From a virus, in the IMG/VR virus record IMGVR_UViG_3300022188_000229, positions 1 to 64,000 of that record: DNA of 64,000 nt; one strand, given 5' to 3'. This document shows positions 16,332 through 25,512 of this stretch, in pieces. A model generated the notes under the pieces. It did not search any database. It saw only the letters and a program-made list of their open reading frames with translations, and had not been told where the DNA came from. How positions within the stretch are numbered: the stretch's first letter is position 1; each line of letters opens with the position of its first letter. The translations under genes and the position numbers were made by a program.

Positions 16332-16928
16332 ATGATTGAAGTGAATAAACTACATGAAAACCAAGGTAATTTTTTGGCGGCTTTAGTTGGTATGGGGTTA
16401 GCTTTTGATAAGACAGTTAAAGGGTTAGATAACGGAACTGATATTTTCTTTAGTGCTGATGGCACATATAATGATTTGTATTTTAAGATGTTAGATAGAG
16501 CTAAAAGGATGGCATTTAAGGGGATGGGCCATAATAAATTCCTTAGAGCGATACATGTAGATCTCATTGTGAAGGCTCCTTGTGATTGGTGGCAACAACA
16601 GGCCACGTATACTACTATCTCTGCGGTGCAGTCAACATCCACTATGCACATGTTGAAGAAATCAGGCTTTGATAATGGGGTAGATCCTTTAATGGATGAA
16701 GTTATTTTAAATAGATACAATGAACTACTTAAAGAGACTGATGACCTAATTAAATTGAAACGTAATCTACCAGCTGGTTATATGTATATAAGAACTATCC
16801 ACTTAAACTACATGAATTTACAGGCTATGGTTAATCAGCGAATTAATCACAAAGAACCGGAATGGCCAGAGTTTTGTGAGCAAGTACTAGCACAGATAAA
16901 CCATCCATATTTAGTGATGAAGGGGTAA
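16332..16928 (+). CDS. ThyX-like conserved phage protein (tentative)
   Basis: The 198-residue protein has the block FLRAIHVDLIVKAPCDWWQQ followed by ATYTTISAVQSTSTMHML. The pattern 'AP..WW.Q..TY......STMH' resembles a family of small phage and Firmicute proteins whose shape recalls flavin-dependent thymidylate synthase (ThyX), but the ThyX RHRxxS signature is not present. Start ATG at 16332 with GGAGG at 16318-16322; upstream in-frame codons fall inside structured element copy 3. If it were a thymidylate synthase it would pair with the dUTPase and dCMP deaminase, but this is weak. Confidence 0.5.
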   Translation: MIEVNKLHENQGNFLAALVGMGLAFDKTVKGLDNGTDIFFSADGTYNDLYFKMLDRAKRMAFKGMGHNKFLRAIHVDLIVKAPCDWWQQQATYTTISAVQSTSTMHMLKKSGFDNGVDPLMDEVILNRYNELLKETDDLIKLKRNLPAGYMYIRTIHLNYMNLQAMVNQRINHKEPEWPEFCEQVLAQINHPYLVMKG

Positions 16929-16931
16929 CAG

Positions 16932-17105
16932 ATGAAGACAGTGAGGATACACCTACTATCCACTAGTAATGAGATAACATATACTAACATAATAAATAGT
17001 TATATTAAATCTAATATGTATTGTGTTTTGTTTGAAAAAGATGATGGAATGGTAGTACATAAATACCCATTCTCTAATATTTATAGAGTAGAAGAAGACT
17101 ATTAG
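16932..17105 (+). CDS. 57-residue hypothetical protein
   Basis: Short frame starting ATG at 16932 behind AAGGGGTAACAG, ending TAG just before AGGAGG of the next glycosyltransferase. The sequence (VRIHLLSTSNEITYTNIINS ... FEKDDGMVVHKYPFSNI) looks like a small beta-rich regulator-type phage protein. No function assigned. Confidence 0.5.
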   Translation: MKTVRIHLLSTSNEITYTNIINSYIKSNMYCVLFEKDDGMVVHKYPFSNIYRVEEDY

Positions 17106-17113
17106 GAGGTTAC

Positions 17114-18235
17114 ATGGAGATAAAAGGAATTAAATATACAGGCCCGATTTTTGATAACTCAGGGTATGCTAAGGCATGTAGAGGTAATATACTTGCTTTG
17201 CATCATGCAGGGGTGCCTATTACTTTAAACCCCATAACATTCGAACAGGCGCATCCAAATTTAGGTGAAAATGCTGAGCTTTTAAAAAGTTTAGTAAATA
17301 AATCTGTAGATTATAACGTTAATTTAATGCATACTACACCAGAGTTCTGGTCTAAGCATAAAGAATCCACATCATGTAATGTTGGTTATACTATTTGGGA
17401 GACTACTAAGCTACACAAAGATTGGCCCGGGTACATAAATTCCAACGTTGAGAAAGTATTGGTAGGGTGTGAGTGGAACAAAGGCATCTTTAAAGATAGT
17501 GGTGTAACTGTTCCTATTGGGGTGGTTCCCCATGGCACTAGTGCGAAGGAATTTGATAACGTAACCCCCTTCCAAATTGCTGGTGTTAAAGACACCGACT
17601 TTGTGTTCTATAGTATTTTTCAGTGGACAGAGCGTAAGTGCCCCTTGGCTTTGTTAAAGGCTTATTACCATGCTTTTCAGAATAATGAAGATGTAGTACT
17701 GGTCTTGAAAGCTTACGGTAATGACTACAGTACAAAACAAAAAGAGTCCGTAGTCAATGCTATTAAATATTTGAAATATAATATGCCTATGCCGCACTTT
17801 CCTAAGATAGTTCTTATTGGGGATATGATATCTGAGGACGAGATGGCCTCTATTCACGCAAGAGGGGATTGTTATGCTTCTTTAGATAGAGGTGAAGGCT
17901 TCGGACTTAGCCCGTTTACTGCTGGAGCAGCCGGAAACCCTATTATAGTTACAGGTTTTGGAGGATCAACTGAGTATGCTAAAGAAGATAATAGTTATTT
18001 GGTGGATTATCAATTAACACCTGTCTACGGAATGCCGTGGAGTCCCTGGTATGATGGTACTCAGTTATGGGCCGAACCTAATGTCGTAGATGGTAGTAAT
18101 AAAATGAGATATGTATATGCAAATAGAGAAGAAGCAAAGGTTAAAGGATTAAAACTACAGGATAGTATAACTAAGAACTTTTCTTGGGAAGCTATAGCTG
18201 ATAGAATTATTACTGAGATAAGGGAGATCAATTAA
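17114..18235 (+). CDS. Glycosyltransferase, GT4-like
   Basis: The 373-residue GT-B type enzyme has an acceptor domain with FDNSGYAKACRGN and NVGYTIWETTKLHKDWP. The donor domain has VFYSIFQWTERKCPLALLKA and YASLDRGEGFGLSPFTAGAAG (EGFGL, the GT4 donor-binding signature). NPIIVTGFGGSTEYA follows. Its 3' end overlaps the methyltransferase-like gene by one base. It probably adds a sugar to the glycan built by this cassette. Confidence 0.78.
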   Translation: MEIKGIKYTGPIFDNSGYAKACRGNILALHHAGVPITLNPITFEQAHPNLGENAELLKSLVNKSVDYNVNLMHTTPEFWSKHKESTSCNVGYTIWETTKLHKDWPGYINSNVEKVLVGCEWNKGIFKDSGVTVPIGVVPHGTSAKEFDNVTPFQIAGVKDTDFVFYSIFQWTERKCPLALLKAYYHAFQNNEDVVLVLKAYGNDYSTKQKESVVNAIKYLKYNMPMPHFPKIVLIGDMISEDEMASIHARGDCYASLDRGEGFGLSPFTAGAAGNPIIVTGFGGSTEYAKEDNSYLVDYQLTPVYGMPWSPWYDGTQLWAEPNVVDGSNKMRYVYANREEAKVKGLKLQDSITKNFSWEAIADRIITEIREIN

Positions 18236-18729
18236 TGAAGAAGAAGACACTTAATATAGGAGCGGGAGAGCGCACTTATACCTACTATCCTACTAATAAT
18301 TATGAATGTATTAATTTTGATGAGCGTAAGTTGAAGACTACCGATGTTGTAGGGGATGTTAGAGTATTAGATATGTTTGAAGATGAAGAATTTGATTTCA
18401 TTCTAGCCAGTGATATTATAGAACACTTCCCTATTAAAGAAGTGCAAGATATACTAAAAGAGTGGGGTCGAGTACTCAAAGCCTCAGGAATGATAGAATT
18501 TAGATTACCTAATTTAACTGCAATCTGTGTCCAATACATTAATGAAAAAAATGCTCGGAATGTGAGTTGGTTATTGTATGGGGGACAGGATTACTCTGGC
18601 AACTTTCACTACACTTGCTATGATAGAGTTCTCTTTAAAGAAGAGCTTATTAAAGCAGGTTTGGAGGAAGTTACTTACAGTGAAGAAGGTTATAATATGG
18701 TAGTTAGAGTTAGGAAAGGGGAAAAATAA
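18235..18729 (+). CDS. SAM-dependent methyltransferase-like protein (class I)
   Basis: The short (164-residue) Rossmann protein has LNIGAGERTY at motif I, YECINFDERKL at motif II, EFDFILASDIIEHFP at motif IV, and WGRVLKASGMIEFRLPN. This is the usual pattern of small class I methyltransferases found in polysaccharide clusters. Likely substrate: a sugar of the phage-made glycan. The start codon overlaps the preceding stop (TAATG), and the next gene follows immediately, so the trio is co-translated. Confidence 0.72.
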   Translation: MKKKTLNIGAGERTYTYYPTNNYECINFDERKLKTTDVVGDVRVLDMFEDEEFDFILASDIIEHFPIKEVQDILKEWGRVLKASGMIEFRLPNLTAICVQYINEKNARNVSWLLYGGQDYSGNFHYTCYDRVLFKEELIKAGLEEVTYSEEGYNMVVRVRKGEK

Positions 18730-19485
18730 ATGAAAACAATAACATTTCCGGTCGGCTATAGACCACAGTATTTAGAACAGTTTTTAACCTGCTTAGAGAA
18801 ACAGAATTTGGAGGGGTACACTATATTTTGTAGTGCTGAGGATTCTCCAGAATGTATCCAAATACTACAGAATTCTAAATTAGCTTTGAATATTTTATAT
18901 AAGAAGAATTCAAGTGGGAAACGAAATCATTCGGGAGCAAAAGATAATATGTTTAACGTGCTCAATGCCGCCTTTGAAGCAGGGTCTACCTTTAATCTAC
19001 ATTTGGAAGATGATTTTTTATTAGCCCCCGATGCAGTAGATTTAGCTAATTGGTATTATACTAATTTTAAAGATAAACCCATTACATATATGTCATATGG
19101 TATGTTCGGATTTAATCCTAGAGGCCTCGACCCCTCTGCTTTAGAAGAAGTACCTTTTTTTGAAGGGCTTGGTTGGTGTACATTTAAAGAGGGCTGGGAG
19201 ACATGCTATAAGCAAGCATGGTACGATATTAAACTAGCTAAAAAATATTTTGGTTCAAGCCACGGTTGGGATTGGTCAGTGCAGGCTTTCTTTAAAGAGT
19301 ATGGGTATAAAGCACTTCGTCCTCTTATTAATAGAACCCAACATAACGGACGTATGGGGGGAACTTGTTGTACGGTACGCCATCATGATAAACATTATGT
19401 ACCATTAAAATGGAACACAACCGAGCGCATATTAGAATTTAATTTAATAGGCACTTCTAAAGAAACAGCAGAGTGGATAAAATGA
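18730..19485 (+). CDS. Glycosyltransferase, GT-A fold (GT2/GNT-I-like)
   Basis: In the 251-residue protein, FNLHLEDDFLLAPDAVD carries the acidic E-D-D metal and nucleotide-sugar site, as in GNT-I type and GT2 enzymes. AKDNMFNVLNAAFEAG precedes it, and GSSHGWDWSVQAFFKEYG lies at the catalytic/acceptor region. A His-rich segment (RHHDKHY) follows. It overlaps the 2-epimerase by 4 nt (ATGA). Confidence 0.72.
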   Translation: MKTITFPVGYRPQYLEQFLTCLEKQNLEGYTIFCSAEDSPECIQILQNSKLALNILYKKNSSGKRNHSGAKDNMFNVLNAAFEAGSTFNLHLEDDFLLAPDAVDLANWYYTNFKDKPITYMSYGMFGFNPRGLDPSALEEVPFFEGLGWCTFKEGWETCYKQAWYDIKLAKKYFGSSHGWDWSVQAFFKEYGYKALRPLINRTQHNGRMGGTCCTVRHHDKHYVPLKWNTTERILEFNLIGTSKETAEWIK

Positions 19486-20549
19486 AAATACTTACTATAA
19501 TTGGTACTAGGCCTGAGCTGATAAGATTGAGTGTACTAATTAAAAAACTAGATAAATTAGTGGATCATGTGTTTGTATATACTAATCAGAATTATGACTA
19601 TTCTTTAAGTGGCAAATTTTTTAAAGAGCTGAAGATTAGAAAGCCAGATTATTATTTTAGTAATGAAGGTAATTCTATTGGTAATTTTTTATCAAACGCT
19701 ATTCTTCAATTTGAAGAGGTTCTTCTTAAAGAAAAACCAGATAAATTACTAGTGTTGGGTGATACTAATTCAGGTTTGCTGGCTATAATAGCAGAAAAAT
19801 ATAATATTCCTGTATATCATATGGAAGCAGGTAATAGATGCTATGATAATAGGCTACCAGAAGAAATGAATAGGCGTATTATAGATCATGTGTCTGCGTA
19901 TAATTTACCTTATACGGAGGGTAGTAAACAGAATTTATTGACCGAGGGGTTTCATAAGAACTACGTTTTTAAAACAGGCAATCCTATATATGAAGTTCTG
20001 TTGTATTACACTAAGGAGATAAATGATAGTAAAATTTTACAGAAACTATCTCTGAAAACTGAGGACTTTGTTCTAGTAACCACACATAGAACAGAGAATG
20101 TAGACGACCCTACCTCTTTACTAGGTATAATTAATGCCTTGAATGAAATTTCAAAACAATATAAGGTTATAATTTCTTTACACCCAAGGACAAAAGATAA
20201 ATTAAATAAGTTTGGGATATCTGTGGCTGATAATATTACTATGTTAGCGCCACTTGGATTTTTTGACTTTGTAAAATTAGAACAATCAGCAAAACTAGTT
20301 ATCAGTGACTCTGGGACTTGCCAAGAAGAGTGTTGTATTTATAATGTACCCTCTATAACAATAAGAGAAAGTACCGAAAGACAAGAAACCATAGAGTGTG
20401 GATCAAACGTGCTATCAGGAACAAATACTGAGCAAATTGTACGTATATTTAATACACTGTTAAACAGACCGTATGAATGGGCACCACCAAAGGACTACAT
20501 GAAGAAGAATGTATCTGATACAGTTGTAAATATATTGTTAGGAAAATAA
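19482..20549 (+). CDS. wecB: UDP-N-acetylglucosamine 2-epimerase (WecB-like)
   Basis: The 355-residue enzyme has the full family pattern: ILTIIGTRPELIRLS at the N-terminus, KLLVLGDTNSGLLAIIA, YHMEAGNRCYDNRLPEEMNR, LVTTHRTENVDDP, IISLHPRT and SDSGTCQEECCIYNVPSITIR. It inverts C2 of a UDP-N-acetyl-hexosamine. I use the ATG at 19482 (ATGA overlap) rather than the in-frame GTG at 19473. With the dehydratase at 26957 and the reductase at 27961 it would complete a UDP-L-FucNAc- or L-QuiNAc-type pathway. Confidence 0.88.
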   Translation: MKILTIIGTRPELIRLSVLIKKLDKLVDHVFVYTNQNYDYSLSGKFFKELKIRKPDYYFSNEGNSIGNFLSNAILQFEEVLLKEKPDKLLVLGDTNSGLLAIIAEKYNIPVYHMEAGNRCYDNRLPEEMNRRIIDHVSAYNLPYTEGSKQNLLTEGFHKNYVFKTGNPIYEVLLYYTKEINDSKILQKLSLKTEDFVLVTTHRTENVDDPTSLLGIINALNEISKQYKVIISLHPRTKDKLNKFGISVADNITMLAPLGFFDFVKLEQSAKLVISDSGTCQEECCIYNVPSITIRESTERQETIECGSNVLSGTNTEQIVRIFNTLLNRPYEWAPPKDYMKKNVSDTVVNILLGK

Positions 20550-20570
20550 AATACAGATGGGAGATTTAAT

Positions 20571-21140
20571 ATGATACTTGAGGATATGGATTTCACAGAT
20601 TTTTTTAAACACATTTCAGAGATTTTTTCAGGGTATTTCTCAAATAAAGAGACCGACATGCTGATGGGATTTGTTGATGTGTTATCTGACGCAAATTTTC
20701 GTTGTTACAAAGCTAATATGATTGTGATTAAGTCTAGAAAAGCACACGAGGATAATTATAAACTAGTTTCAGATATGGAGTGGGTAGCTAGAAGTGTAGG
20801 GGAGTATAGAGTTTCTTCTAAAGCTAGAATTAACTTGTATATCTCTAAAATAAGAGCTCAAAGCATAAGAACTAACTCAGCTACTTGGGTAAGTGATGAT
20901 GTAGTTTATAGTATAGGTGAGATGATGGATAGGTTATCAATAGAGACTATTAAAAGGGAAGACTTCTTTAAGAATAATAGACCAGACCACATGAGACGAG
21001 CCTCTCAGGACATTAGTGATAGGGTAGAGAAGTATTTAAGGGTTAAGCTAAAAGAGATAGATAGGAAAGGTTTCTACGAGTGTATACACGAGCAGAGAAC
21101 TTATGATCTTGAAGGTATAGTGCAAGAATTGGCGATATAA
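20571..21140 (+). CDS. Hypothetical protein within glycan cassette
   Basis: The 189-residue, largely helical and charged protein has no transferase or Rossmann motif that I recognise. Ribosome site GGGAG. It is followed directly by a GT32-like gene. It could be a structural or scaffold partner, or simply a phage gene embedded in the cassette. Confidence 0.5.
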   Translation: MILEDMDFTDFFKHISEIFSGYFSNKETDMLMGFVDVLSDANFRCYKANMIVIKSRKAHEDNYKLVSDMEWVARSVGEYRVSSKARINLYISKIRAQSIRTNSATWVSDDVVYSIGEMMDRLSIETIKREDFFKNNRPDHMRRASQDISDRVEKYLRVKLKEIDRKGFYECIHEQRTYDLEGIVQELAI

Positions 21141-21974
21141 ATGGATCTTATACCTAAAATATTACATACTTATTGGGACGGTAGCAACATGTCTCAGTTA
21201 CAAATGTTCACAGTGACTACGTTTCATAGACAAAACCCTGATTGGGAAATAAATGTGTATACAGCTAAACAAGATTATACAGGCAGAGCTCAGTATATAC
21301 CTGACTACAAAGGACAGAACTATTTTGATCTAGTAAAACAACTTGCTTATGTAAATATAGTTACAGTGGACTTAGATGACTATGGTATATTGCATAATCT
21401 ACATGGTATACTACGATCAGACATATTTAGGTACCATGTACTCTATAATATTGGCGGGGTTTGGTCTGATTTTGATGTAATATGGCTCAAACCAATGGAA
21501 CATTTTAATAACATTAAATATCATGGAGAAGCATCTATCAAAGAAGCTAACGCTATAGTTTCTTTTATGAAGGGTACTTACGGTGGCCATAGTATTGGTA
21601 TTATGATACACGCTAAACATGATCCATACGTTTTATCTTTGATTGAAGCCACTAAAAAAATTAAGCCTCCATATACACATGAAGTATTCGGTGGCGACAT
21701 GATTAACAAATACTACCCTACGTTAACTTCTTTATCTAACTACGGTAATGTTATTGGAGCGAGATTTGAAACTTATTATCCCTACAACATACACCCACCA
21801 AATGTTACCATACAAAAATTATATTCCGGTGTAGATTTAAATTGTATAAATAATAATGTTATGTGCGTGCATTGGTATAATGGACGTAAAGAGAGTAAGC
21901 ACTATGTTAATAATAATGGTTTTGAAAGAAATTGTAGTATGACTACAATATTAAAAAACGAGGGGTGTATATAA
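21141..21974 (+). CDS. Glycosyltransferase with DXD motif (GT32-like)
   Basis: The 277-residue protein begins IPKILHTYWDGSNM, the standard opening of capsular/mannosyl GT32-type 'sugar-binding DXD' enzymes. It contains GILRSDIFRYHVLYNIGGVW followed by SDFDVIWLKP, where the DXD metal site sits. GGHSIGIMIHAK and VHWYNG near the end match the family. The protein at 22739 is a paralogue, so one gene probably arose from the other by duplication. Confidence 0.78.
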   Translation: MDLIPKILHTYWDGSNMSQLQMFTVTTFHRQNPDWEINVYTAKQDYTGRAQYIPDYKGQNYFDLVKQLAYVNIVTVDLDDYGILHNLHGILRSDIFRYHVLYNIGGVWSDFDVIWLKPMEHFNNIKYHGEASIKEANAIVSFMKGTYGGHSIGIMIHAKHDPYVLSLIEATKKIKPPYTHEVFGGDMINKYYPTLTSLSNYGNVIGARFETYYPYNIHPPNVTIQKLYSGVDLNCINNNVMCVHWYNGRKESKHYVNNNGFERNCSMTTILKNEGCI

Positions 21975-22739
21975 ATGAAAGTTTCTATTATAATACCATC
22001 ATATAAGAGGTGCCATCTACTTAAATGGGGACTATGGTCCTTGGCTAGGCAAAAATTTCCTTTTGAATTTGAAACAATACTTTTAAATGATGGGCTTTTA
22101 GATAATACTGAAAGTCTTGGGGAACAAAATAAAGAAAGACTTAATTTAAAGTATGTTTTTACTGGCCAAAGAAATATAAATGGGGCTTCTTTGTGGAGAG
22201 TGCCTGGGTTTGCATTAAATATCGGGGCAAAGCAAAGTACCGGTGATATTATTGTGTTTTGTTGTGCTGAGATGTTTCATTTAAATAATACTATAGAATT
22301 ACTTACTTCTATATACAGTTCTTCAGGAAATGAAAAAATATTAGCAATGCCTAAAGCTAAGGATGATAGTGGGGAGTTTCTGAAACATGTTGAAGCCACA
22401 GGCGGAGCAACAAGTATTGAAGTGTATAATAAACAGCCCTCACTTATTAACGTGAGATTTCCCTTCTTTTTAGCCATGATGAAGCAAGAATTTATGGCCA
22501 TAGGAGGTTATGATGAGGATTTTACTGGGACAGACTACGATGATGAGGATTTAGTAATGAGACTGTTGGATAATGGGTGCTCTCATGTTGAAACTAATGC
22601 GTTGGCTATACATTTATGGCACCCACGTCTAGCTATGACACGTGAAAGAATACCTAGGTTCAATCATAATAAAAAATTATTTGAACAACGTCGTGGTATT
22701 ATAACTAGAAATGAAGGAAGGGAGTGGGGAGTGCTTTAA
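21975..22739 (+). CDS. Glycosyltransferase family 2
   Basis: The 254-residue GT-A enzyme opens with VSIIIPSYKRCHLLKWGLWS and has ETILLNDG, GAKQSTGDIIVFCCAEMF (the usual DxD is replaced by C-A-E) and GGYDEDFTGTDYDDEDLVMR (acceptor/catalytic ED loop). The WH-x-R end is typical. The change at the DxD position is unusual and could alter metal use. The 3' stop overlaps the next start by one base. Confidence 0.8.
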   Translation: MKVSIIIPSYKRCHLLKWGLWSLARQKFPFEFETILLNDGLLDNTESLGEQNKERLNLKYVFTGQRNINGASLWRVPGFALNIGAKQSTGDIIVFCCAEMFHLNNTIELLTSIYSSSGNEKILAMPKAKDDSGEFLKHVEATGGATSIEVYNKQPSLINVRFPFFLAMMKQEFMAIGGYDEDFTGTDYDDEDLVMRLLDNGCSHVETNALAIHLWHPRLAMTRERIPRFNHNKKLFEQRRGIITRNEGREWGVL

Positions 22740-23578
22740 TGGTAAAAGATATATATTTTTATTGGGGAAATAGTACTATGTCATATATGCGTTATATGAC
22801 GCTACATTCTTTTAAAACACATAACCCAGACTGGACTATATATTTGATTAAGAATAGCCAAGAAACTAATAGAGATTTAACTGAGACTGTAGAGAAACAA
22901 GATAAAACTGAATACACTGGTAAAGATTATTCATATTTAATAGATGATTTGAACATAAATATTGTGGAATTCGGAAATGATTTTATAGATTTGGATGATG
23001 CTGTTGTAGCGTCTATGTCAGATGTACACATTAAAGATATTCTGAATTGGAAATTATTAGCAGAACAAGGCGGCATAGTTGCTGATATGGATATACTATT
23101 TACTACCCCAATAGGTGATTCTATACAAGACTCTGTTGAATTAGGACTAATTTGTTTTGATAACAATCCTCAGAAAGATTATATTCCAGTGAGTTTTATG
23201 TACAGCTCAGGAAAGAATGAGTTTTTTAAAAAGACCTATGAGAATGCTCTTAGAAACTATAATCCTAGTATCTACGAGAGTTGTGGTACTATGTGTATAG
23301 AAGAGAATAATTTAAATGAGATTAAAGGTAACTATCTTAATATGGGTATCCAAGAACTAGCTGATGGGGTAGTATTTCCATTTATAGCTGTACCTTGGAT
23401 GAAAGGAATAAATATGTTGTACGATACTGATTGTACTAGTTTGATGGATTCTAATTCTGTAGGAATACATTGGTATGGCGGAGCGCCACAGTCACAAAAA
23501 TATAATAATATAATAAACGATAAAACAGTACATGAAATTAATAATACAATCTCTGTGAATATAAGGAAAATAATTTAA
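22739..23578 (+). CDS. Glycosyltransferase with DXD motif, paralogue of 21141 gene
   Basis: The 279-residue protein has IYFYWGNSTMSYMRYMTLHS at the N-terminus, mirroring the 21141 gene, then ILNWKLLAEQGGIVADMDIL with the D-M-D metal site and GIHWYGG at the C-terminus. Start ATG at 22739 (TAATG overlap with GT2) is preferred to an upstream in-frame GTG. Probably adds a different sugar to the same glycan. Confidence 0.72.
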   Translation: MVKDIYFYWGNSTMSYMRYMTLHSFKTHNPDWTIYLIKNSQETNRDLTETVEKQDKTEYTGKDYSYLIDDLNINIVEFGNDFIDLDDAVVASMSDVHIKDILNWKLLAEQGGIVADMDILFTTPIGDSIQDSVELGLICFDNNPQKDYIPVSFMYSSGKNEFFKKTYENALRNYNPSIYESCGTMCIEENNLNEIKGNYLNMGIQELADGVVFPFIAVPWMKGINMLYDTDCTSLMDSNSVGIHWYGGAPQSQKYNNIINDKTVHEINNTISVNIRKII

Positions 23579-24208
23579 ATGGGTTCTAAAAACAAGGAAA
23601 ATTTTATATATCATTATAACTTAGAAGTAAGTAATAATAGGCCTCCATGTGGTCCAGGGAGTGAACATAGTTTTATTGAAAGAAGTGGAACAGTAACTTT
23701 TTTGAATACTGTAATTAAGAAGTATAATATTAAATCTATAAATGATTGTCCAAGTGGATTACTCAGTAATTGGATGCATCTTGTAGATTTTAAAGATGTT
23801 GATTATGTAGGATATGATATAAATCCTCTGGCTGTTGAGAGAAATAAGAAGGAATTTCCTGCAATTTCATTTTTTGAATTTGATCTAGTAAATGAAATAT
23901 TACCGACTGCAGATTTAATTATTTGTAGAGATTGTTTTTTTCATCTTTCTAATAATTTTGTATCAAAAGGGCTAGAAAATTTTAGAAAAAGTGGAACCAA
24001 ATATTTATTATCTACATCACATTATTGGTTGGGTAAAAATAATGAATTAACTAAAAAAGAATTAGATATAGAAGCAGGTTATAGACATCTAAATTTAGAA
24101 ATCGCGCCGTATAATATGGGATCTCCATTGGAGATACATATTGAAGGTGGTTGGACCCCTTTAGACGCTGGAAATAATAGACAATTATCTTTGTGGAAAT
24201 TAAATTAA
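23579..24208 (+). CDS. Methyltransferase-like protein in glycan cassette
   Basis: The 209-residue protein has a Rossmann-like centre: SINDCPSGLLSNWM at the motif I position, VDYVGYDINPLAVERN, ADLIICRDCFFHLS at motif IV, then a beta-rich end. This matches a class I SAM-dependent methyltransferase acting on small molecules or sugars. Motif I is divergent (no G-x-G). Starts immediately after the preceding stop. From here to about 26960 the sequence looks even richer in A (AAA, GAA, AAT codons) than its neighbours, by eye only. Confidence 0.55.
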   Translation: MGSKNKENFIYHYNLEVSNNRPPCGPGSEHSFIERSGTVTFLNTVIKKYNIKSINDCPSGLLSNWMHLVDFKDVDYVGYDINPLAVERNKKEFPAISFFEFDLVNEILPTADLIICRDCFFHLSNNFVSKGLENFRKSGTKYLLSTSHYWLGKNNELTKKELDIEAGYRHLNLEIAPYNMGSPLEIHIEGGWTPLDAGNNRQLSLWKLN

Positions 24209-24223
24209 AAAAGGAGAAAGAAA

Positions 24224-24868
24224 ATGAATGATGTTACTAATGTATTTATTAGCGGCTTTCCTAGAGCAGGAACAACTATGTTGTGTTTAATGATGAATTA
24301 TTTTGAGGATTGCGAAGTACATTCTGATGGAGAAAGGCACCCTGGAGATTTTTCTTTATTAAAAACTAATAAGAAATATTTGGTTATAAAACAACCTTTT
24401 GGGGTTAAAGATTTTACACCTTTATATACCTATGAAAGTTTAGAGTCAGATTATAATTGTAAAATAATTTCATTAGTCAGAGACCCAAGAGATGTAGGAA
24501 CATCTATACATGCAGCAGATCCAAGTAGATATTGGGTAACAAGTGGCATGATAATTAGGAATTGTGAAGAATATCTAAATAATATAGATAATCCAAATGT
24601 TCTTTTTGTCAGATATGAAGATTTAGTTAATGATACTTCAATAGAATTAGATAGAATAGCTACTTTTTTAGGGACTACTTATAGTAGTAACTTTGAAAAT
24701 TTTTATACACTGTCTAACGCTAGTTTATTGAAGAATAATTCGTTAGGAAAACCACGACAAATAAATAATAAGAGTGTAGGTGAATGGAGAAAAGAGAAAC
24801 ATTCTAAAAGAGTTAAAGAATTAATGACTCCAAAACTACAAGAATATATAACTAAATTAGGTTATTAA
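24224..24868 (+). CDS. PAPS-dependent sulfotransferase
   Basis: The 214-residue protein carries both PAPS-binding signatures: FISGFPRAGTTMLCLMM at the N-terminus (5'-phosphosulfate loop, residues about 8-24) and ISLVRDPRDVGTS (3'-phosphate-binding loop, about 84-97). VLFVRYEDLVND and KSVGEWRKE are the usual downstream family blocks. It would move sulfate from PAPS to a hydroxyl or amine acceptor, most likely a sugar of the phage glycan given its neighbours. No PAPS-synthesis gene is present here, so host PAPS is needed. AAAAAGGAGAAAG ribosome site. Confidence 0.85.
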   Translation: MNDVTNVFISGFPRAGTTMLCLMMNYFEDCEVHSDGERHPGDFSLLKTNKKYLVIKQPFGVKDFTPLYTYESLESDYNCKIISLVRDPRDVGTSIHAADPSRYWVTSGMIIRNCEEYLNNIDNPNVLFVRYEDLVNDTSIELDRIATFLGTTYSSNFENFYTLSNASLLKNNSLGKPRQINNKSVGEWRKEKHSKRVKELMTPKLQEYITKLGY

Positions 24869-24882
24869 AGGAGATATACAGA

Positions 24883-25497
24883 ATGACAATGAGCCCAGAT
24901 TTTACTAACTATTATGATATTATTTTTGATTATGTTACAGAAGGCCCAGTATTAATTTACGGTGTACATAAAAATGTAGCAGAAAATCAAATGCCAGAAA
25001 AATACCAAGGAGTAACTGATTTTTCAGATTGGTTTAAAAAAAGAAATATAGATGCTTATACTTTAGATTTGTTTGACAAAGAAGCTAGTTATAATTTTGA
25101 TCTCAATGATCCAGTACCTGTGGGACAACTTAAGAGGTATAATGCTGTTATAGATATAGGTACAATAGAGCATATATTTGATGTGAAACAAGTACTACAT
25201 AATAGTTTTGGTATGGTGAAAGAGAATGGTTATTACATACTACAGACTACTGCTAATGGATTATACGAACATGGATTTTATGCTTTTGGTCCTGAACTAA
25301 TTCAATCAACTCTACGTAGTAATGGTTTTGATGTATTGTATTTTAAAACCAGTAATCTCACAGGAGTAGAGACTAATTTTTCAGATGTTTTTGCTCCAAT
25401 GCAGCCAAGTATGGTTATGTGGGTTGTAGCTAAAAGAGTTAAAGTATTGGAAAAGTTTGTAAATCCACAACAAGATCAGTGGAAAAATTTATATTAA
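24883..25497 (+). CDS. SAM-methyltransferase-like protein
   Basis: The 204-residue protein has YNAVIDIGTIEHIFDVKQVL at motif IV and then MVKENGYYILQTTANG, followed by GFYAFGPELIQSTL, which matches methyltransferases of glycan and phage clusters. A clean motif I glycine loop is not visible (LIYGVHKNVAE). Ribosome site AAAGGAGATATACAG. Sits between the sulfotransferase and a GT2 gene. Function as a sugar O-methyltransferase is inferred. Confidence 0.55.
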   Translation: MTMSPDFTNYYDIIFDYVTEGPVLIYGVHKNVAENQMPEKYQGVTDFSDWFKKRNIDAYTLDLFDKEASYNFDLNDPVPVGQLKRYNAVIDIGTIEHIFDVKQVLHNSFGMVKENGYYILQTTANGLYEHGFYAFGPELIQSTLRSNGFDVLYFKTSNLTGVETNFSDVFAPMQPSMVMWVVAKRVKVLEKFVNPQQDQWKNLY

Positions 25498-25512
25498 AAG
25501 GAGAATTATCTA

